Source: Gallionellales bacterium 39-52-133 | GTDB lineage: Bacteria > Pseudomonadota > Gammaproteobacteria > Burkholderiales > Gallionellaceae | NCBI GenBank assembly: GCA_002278935.1 | Contig: NCJL01000010.1 | Span: forward strand, 17,050-81,049 | DNA: 64,000 nucleotides | Reading direction: 5' to 3' | Shown here: one piece after another, positions 61,509-64,000 of the stretch | Numbering within the stretch: the first letter of the stretch is position 1 | Layout of the letters: the number at the start of each line of letters is the position of its first letter | Position numbers and translations under genes: made by a program | The notes under the pieces: generated by a model | Database searches by the model: none | What the model saw: the letters and a program-made list of their open reading frames with translations, nothing else | What the model was told of the DNA's origin: nothing

Positions 61509-61865
61509 TTACTTGATTTGTCCACGCTCGATGCTGATCCCCACCATCTTGCTGCCACGTATGGCCTGCAACTTGGCCACGCTGACCCTGACCCAGGGTG
61601 CATTGAAATCCTTAAGCAGTATTTGCGCGATATGTTCAGCGAGCGCCTCGAGCAGATTGAAATGGCGGCTGGCCAGTACTTCCTTGAGATGGCGCACGAT
61701 ATCCGAATAGTCCAGCGCGTCAGCAATATCATCACTCTGACAGGCCAGGTTGTTTGGAAGGCCGATGTCCAGATCGATTTGCAGGGTTTGCGGCACCAGA
61801 CGCTCCCAGTCATATACGCCGATGAGTGTGTCAACCTTGAGTTCGCGTAAAAAAATGATGTCCAT
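61509..61865 (-). CDS. folB: Dihydroneopterin aldolase
   Basis: The 118-residue FolB fold has IGVYDWERLVPQTLQIDLDIG, DYSDIVRHLKEVL, NLLEALAEHIAQILL and VRVSVAKLQA. It cleaves dihydroneopterin in folate synthesis. It converges on xerD with a 3-base gap and is divergent from plsY. Confidence 0.95.
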   Translation of the reverse strand: MDIIFLRELKVDTLIGVYDWERLVPQTLQIDLDIGLPNNLACQSDDIADALDYSDIVRHLKEVLASRHFNLLEALAEHIAQILLKDFNAPWVRVSVAKLQAIRGSKMVGISIERGQIK

Positions 61866-61929
61866 CGTTGCTATGTGAGTTGTCTGGAATCGCGTAAAAT
61901 TCGCGTCTTCTCATTTTAAGGTATTCCAG

Positions 61930-62523
61930 ATGTTGACCCTAGCATTTGTTGTAGGCGCCTATCTGTTGGGCTCGGTTTCTTTTGCAGTGTTGATGAGCAA
62001 GGCCTTCGCATTGCCCGACCCGCGCACTTATGGTTCGCAAAATCCCGGTGCCACCAATGTGCTGCGCAGCGGCAAAAAATCTGCAGCAGCATTGACATTG
62101 CTGGGGGATGCGGCGAAGGGCACGGTGGCTGTATTATTGGCGCAACACTATGCACCGGAAAATCACTTGCTGATTGCTGCGGTAGCGGTGGCGGTGTTTC
62201 TGGGGCATCTATTTCCAATATTTCTGCGCTTCAAGGGCGGCAAAGGAGTGGCCACTGCGTTGGGTGTATTGCTGGCATTGAATCTCTGGTTGGGCTTGGC
62301 CTGTCTGGCAACCTGGTTGCTGGTTGCGCTGGTGTTTCGTTTGTCTTCGCTGTCAGCCTTGCTGGCAGCGCTTGCTACGCCGCTTTATGCCTATCTGTTT
62401 GGCTTACCAAACGAATACCTGCAAGCATCGGTCATCTTGTCGTTATTATTGATCTGGCGTCACAAAAGTAATATTCAGAATCTACTGGCAGGCAAGGAAA
62501 GCAGAATTGGCGCAAAGAAATAA
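61930..62523 (+). CDS. plsY: Glycerol-3-phosphate acyltransferase PlsY
   Basis: The 197-residue inner-membrane protein has five or so helices and the three PlsY motifs: [37 protein letters not shown], and [18 protein letters not shown] with GLPNEYLQ nearby. It acylates glycerol-3-phosphate from acyl-phosphate to start phospholipid synthesis. Confidence 0.96.
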   Translation: MLTLAFVVGAYLLGSVSFAVLMSKAFALPDPRTYGSQNPGATNVLRSGKKSAAALTLLGDAAKGTVAVLLAQHYAPENHLLIAAVAVAVFLGHLFPIFLRFKGGKGVATALGVLLALNLWLGLACLATWLLVALVFRLSSLSALLAALATPLYAYLFGLPNEYLQASVILSLLLIWRHKSNIQNLLAGKESRIGAKK

Positions 62524-62576
62524 TTAAATATAATCAAATACTTATAAGCGTGACTGATGGTGCTTATGAAGTCGAT
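62523..62576 (-). repeat. AT-rich dispersed repeat, copy F, with a partial second copy
   Basis: The minus strand at 62523-62545 reads ATAAGTATTTGATTATATTT, matching the consensus. A stem ATAAGC/GCTTAT follows, and a partial copy (TATTGAATACAATCA) lies at 62559-62576. The element fills the convergent gap between plsY and tsaD. Confidence 0.7.
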
Positions 62577-62606
62577 ATATTGAATACAATCAACGTGTCA
62601 AGTGAA

Positions 62607-62628
62607 TAAAAAGCCCGCAGTGCGGCAC
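62607..62628 (-). terminator. Weak terminator of tsaD
   Basis: On the minus strand CCGC-ACT-GCGG is followed by GCTTTTTATT. The stem is short, so the call is tentative. Confidence 0.4.
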
Positions 62629-62642
62629 ATAATCAGGGTTGA

Positions 62643-63662
62643 TCAGCCAATATTCAATTCCTGCAAATCCCAGCGCGGTTTGACGTTGAAACGATAGTCG
62701 CGTTTGGTTTCTTGTTGTTGCAGGCGCAATGCACCGGCGAAGGCAATCATCGCGCCGTTGTCGGTACAAAACTCCAGATCAGGATAGAACACGCGGCTGC
62801 CAGATTTTTTAGCTGTGCGATCCAGTTGCGCGCGCAATTGCTGGTTGGCACCTACTCCACCTGCCACCACTAATTGCTTGAGTCCGGATTGCTTGAGCGC
62901 AGCCATAGCCTTGCTGGCCAATACCTCGACGATGGCCTCCTGCGCGGCGCAGGCGATATCGGCACGCGTTTGTACATCCAGCGTGTGTTGCTTGCTCAGG
63001 GTGCGTACGGCAGTTTTCAAGCCGCTGAAGCTGAAATCCAGATCGCCGCTATGCAGCATGGGGCGTGGCAGTTTGAAGCGACCTGGAGTGCCCGTCAGGG
63101 CCAGTATGGCAAGCTCGGCGCCACCGGGATAATTAAGCCCCAGCAGTTTGGCGCTCTTGTCGAATGCTTCGCCCGCTGCATCATCCAGCGTTTCCCCCAG
63201 CAGGGTGTATTTGCCCACGCCATCCACACGCATTAGTTGCGTGTGTCCGCCCGACACCAGCAGGGCGACAAAGGGAAACTCGGGTGCCGGCTTGGAAAGC
63301 AGTGGCGATAGCAGATGCCCCTCCAAATGATGTACGCCTAGTGCGGGTATGCTGAGAGCATAAGCCAGGGAGCAGGCCACGCTTGCGCCGACCAGCAATG
63401 CACCGGACAAACCGGGCCCCTGTGTGTAGGCGACCGCGTCGATGTCAGTCAGCTTGCAGTCGGCTTGCGCTGCGATCTCGCGTATTAGTGGCAGGACATG
63501 GCGCACATGGTCGCGCGAAGCGAGCTCGGGCACGACACCGCCATATTCGTTGTGCATTGCAATCTGCGAGTGCAGCGCATGAGCAAGCAGGCCGCGCTCT
63601 GTGTGATACAGCGCGACGCCAGTTTCGTCACAGGAGGATTCTATGCCCAGGATCAGTTTCAC
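62643..63662 (-). CDS. tsaD: tRNA threonylcarbamoyladenosine transferase subunit TsaD
   Basis: The 339-residue Kae1-family protein has [15 protein letters not shown], the metal-binding [50 protein letters not shown] and [13 protein letters not shown]. With TsaB, TsaC and TsaE it installs t6A37 in ANN-decoding tRNAs. It is divergent from the rrn promoters. Confidence 0.97.
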   Translation of the reverse strand: MKLILGIESSCDETGVALYHTERGLLAHALHSQIAMHNEYGGVVPELASRDHVRHVLPLIREIAAQADCKLTDIDAVAYTQGPGLSGALLVGASVACSLAYALSIPALGVHHLEGHLLSPLLSKPAPEFPFVALLVSGGHTQLMRVDGVGKYTLLGETLDDAAGEAFDKSAKLLGLNYPGGAELAILALTGTPGRFKLPRPMLHSGDLDFSFSGLKTAVRTLSKQHTLDVQTRADIACAAQEAIVEVLASKAMAALKQSGLKQLVVAGGVGANQQLRAQLDRTAKKSGSRVFYPDLEFCTDNGAMIAFAGALRLQQQETKRDYRFNVKPRWDLQELNIG

Positions 63663-63760
63663 GATGGCAGCGCCTCAATATAAAGGGGGTTAAATAAAGC
63701 GCATATTGTACGTATATGCGAGGGCTAATAAAGTTTTGTAAAAAATAGTTCATAAATGAA

Positions 63761-63788
63761 TTGACGCAAAAAATTCGATCTATATAAT
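63761..63788 (+). promoter_or_regulatory. rrn promoter P1
   Basis: TTGACG and a perfect TATAAT are 16 bases apart, followed by a GC-rich discriminator (GCGCCCC) typical of ppGpp-controlled stable-RNA promoters. Confidence 0.88.
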
Positions 63789-63886
63789 GCGCCCCTCTTT
63801 GCAGCTAAGGCAGCAGAGTTTGCCGGAAACATCGGGCAGTAAAATGAAATTGTTTCGCCGAAATTTGAAATAGTTTTAAATATAGA

Positions 63887-63914
63887 TTGACGCACCATAA
63901 ACGATCTGTATAAT
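63887..63914 (+). promoter_or_regulatory. rrn promoter P2
   Basis: TTGACG-16-TATAAT is followed by GCGCACCTCTT. It is a near-copy of P1, 126 bases downstream, with the same discriminator and initial transcribed region. Confidence 0.88.
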
Positions 63915-63942
63915 GCGCACCTCTTCGCTGCTACGGCAGCAA

Positions 63943-64000
63943 CCGCGAAAGCGGGAAAGCTCTTTAAAATTCAAATAAAACAACCGATTAGTGTGGGTAT
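63943..64000 (+). ncRNA. rRNA operon leader (partial; 16S lies beyond the window)
   Basis: A CCGC-GAAA-GCGG hairpin (63943-63954) is followed by a BoxA-like GCTCTTTAAAA (63959-63969) and the leader segment CGATTAGTGTGGGT. These resemble the antitermination leader before 16S rRNA. The 16S gene itself is not inside the window. Confidence 0.8.

Overview
This is a stretch of core chromosome from a betaproteobacterium, most probably of the Nitrosomonadales (Gallionellaceae or Methylophilaceae type). The assignment is an inference from gene content and order: lptD-surA-pdxA-rsmA divergent from amgK-murU-pepP-ubiH, mrcA divergent from pilMNOPQ, the rpsP-rimM-trmD-rplS operon, TorF-family porins beside glnK-amtB, and rubredoxin beside gloA. 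Genes are dense and often overlap by 1-20 bases. There is no prophage, transposase, plasmid gene or CRISPR array. No rRNA or tRNA gene body lies inside the window, but its right end runs into the leader of an rRNA operon.

Layout. 1-5.7 kb: the start of a CZB-domain protein cut by the left edge, a conserved protein of unknown function, malate:quinone oxidoreductase, purU and an HD-GYP-like protein. 5.7-9.5 kb: a nitrogen-responsive cluster in which a sigma-54 promoter with three NtrC-like sites drives a TorF-family porin, glnK and amtB, with a second TorF porin downstream. 9.5-16 kb: ubiK, comM, a CHASE-PAS-GGDEF cyclase, and a membrane-protein/VWA-lipoprotein pair. 16-24.8 kb: metH, an AT-rich orphan membrane protein, an FKBP, a DUF486 protein, mpl, YceI and DUF805 proteins. 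25-28.6 kb: a four-gene MCE lipid-transport operon. 28.7-36 kb: minus-strand genes for a retropepsin, a ChaA-like antiporter, a cyclase-FHA protein, ubiH, pepP, murU and amgK. 36-41.5 kb: outer-membrane biogenesis (lptD, surA) with pdxA and rsmA. 41.6-47.6 kb: gloA, rubredoxin, thiD, thiE, hemL, engB, hemB and a nucleotidyltransferase-like protein. 47.6-58 kb: mrcA, the type IV pilus operon pilMNOPQ, a fused aroK-aroB gene and dgt. 58-63.7 kb: rpsP-rimM-trmD-rplS, an alkyltransferase gene, xerD, folB, plsY and tsaD. 63.7-64 kb: tandem rrn promoters and leader.

How the parts fit. Much of the window builds the envelope: LPS insertion (lptD, surA), peptidoglycan synthesis and recycling (mrcA, mpl, amgK, murU), phospholipid synthesis and traffic (plsY, MCE operon) and type IV pili. 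A second theme is cofactors and one-carbon metabolism (metH, purU, folB, thiDE, pdxA, hemL, hemB, ubiH, ubiK). Four proteins point to nucleotide second-messenger signalling: a GGDEF protein, an HD-GYP-like protein, a class III cyclase with an FHA domain, and the CZB protein.

The least explained signals are an AT-rich repeat of about 25-30 bp placed six times, five of them between converging gene ends; a compact four-hairpin intergenic element between engB and hemB that looks like a small RNA; the nitrogen-regulated TorF porins; and the VWA-lipoprotein/membrane-protein pair. I see no clear new defence or mobile system.
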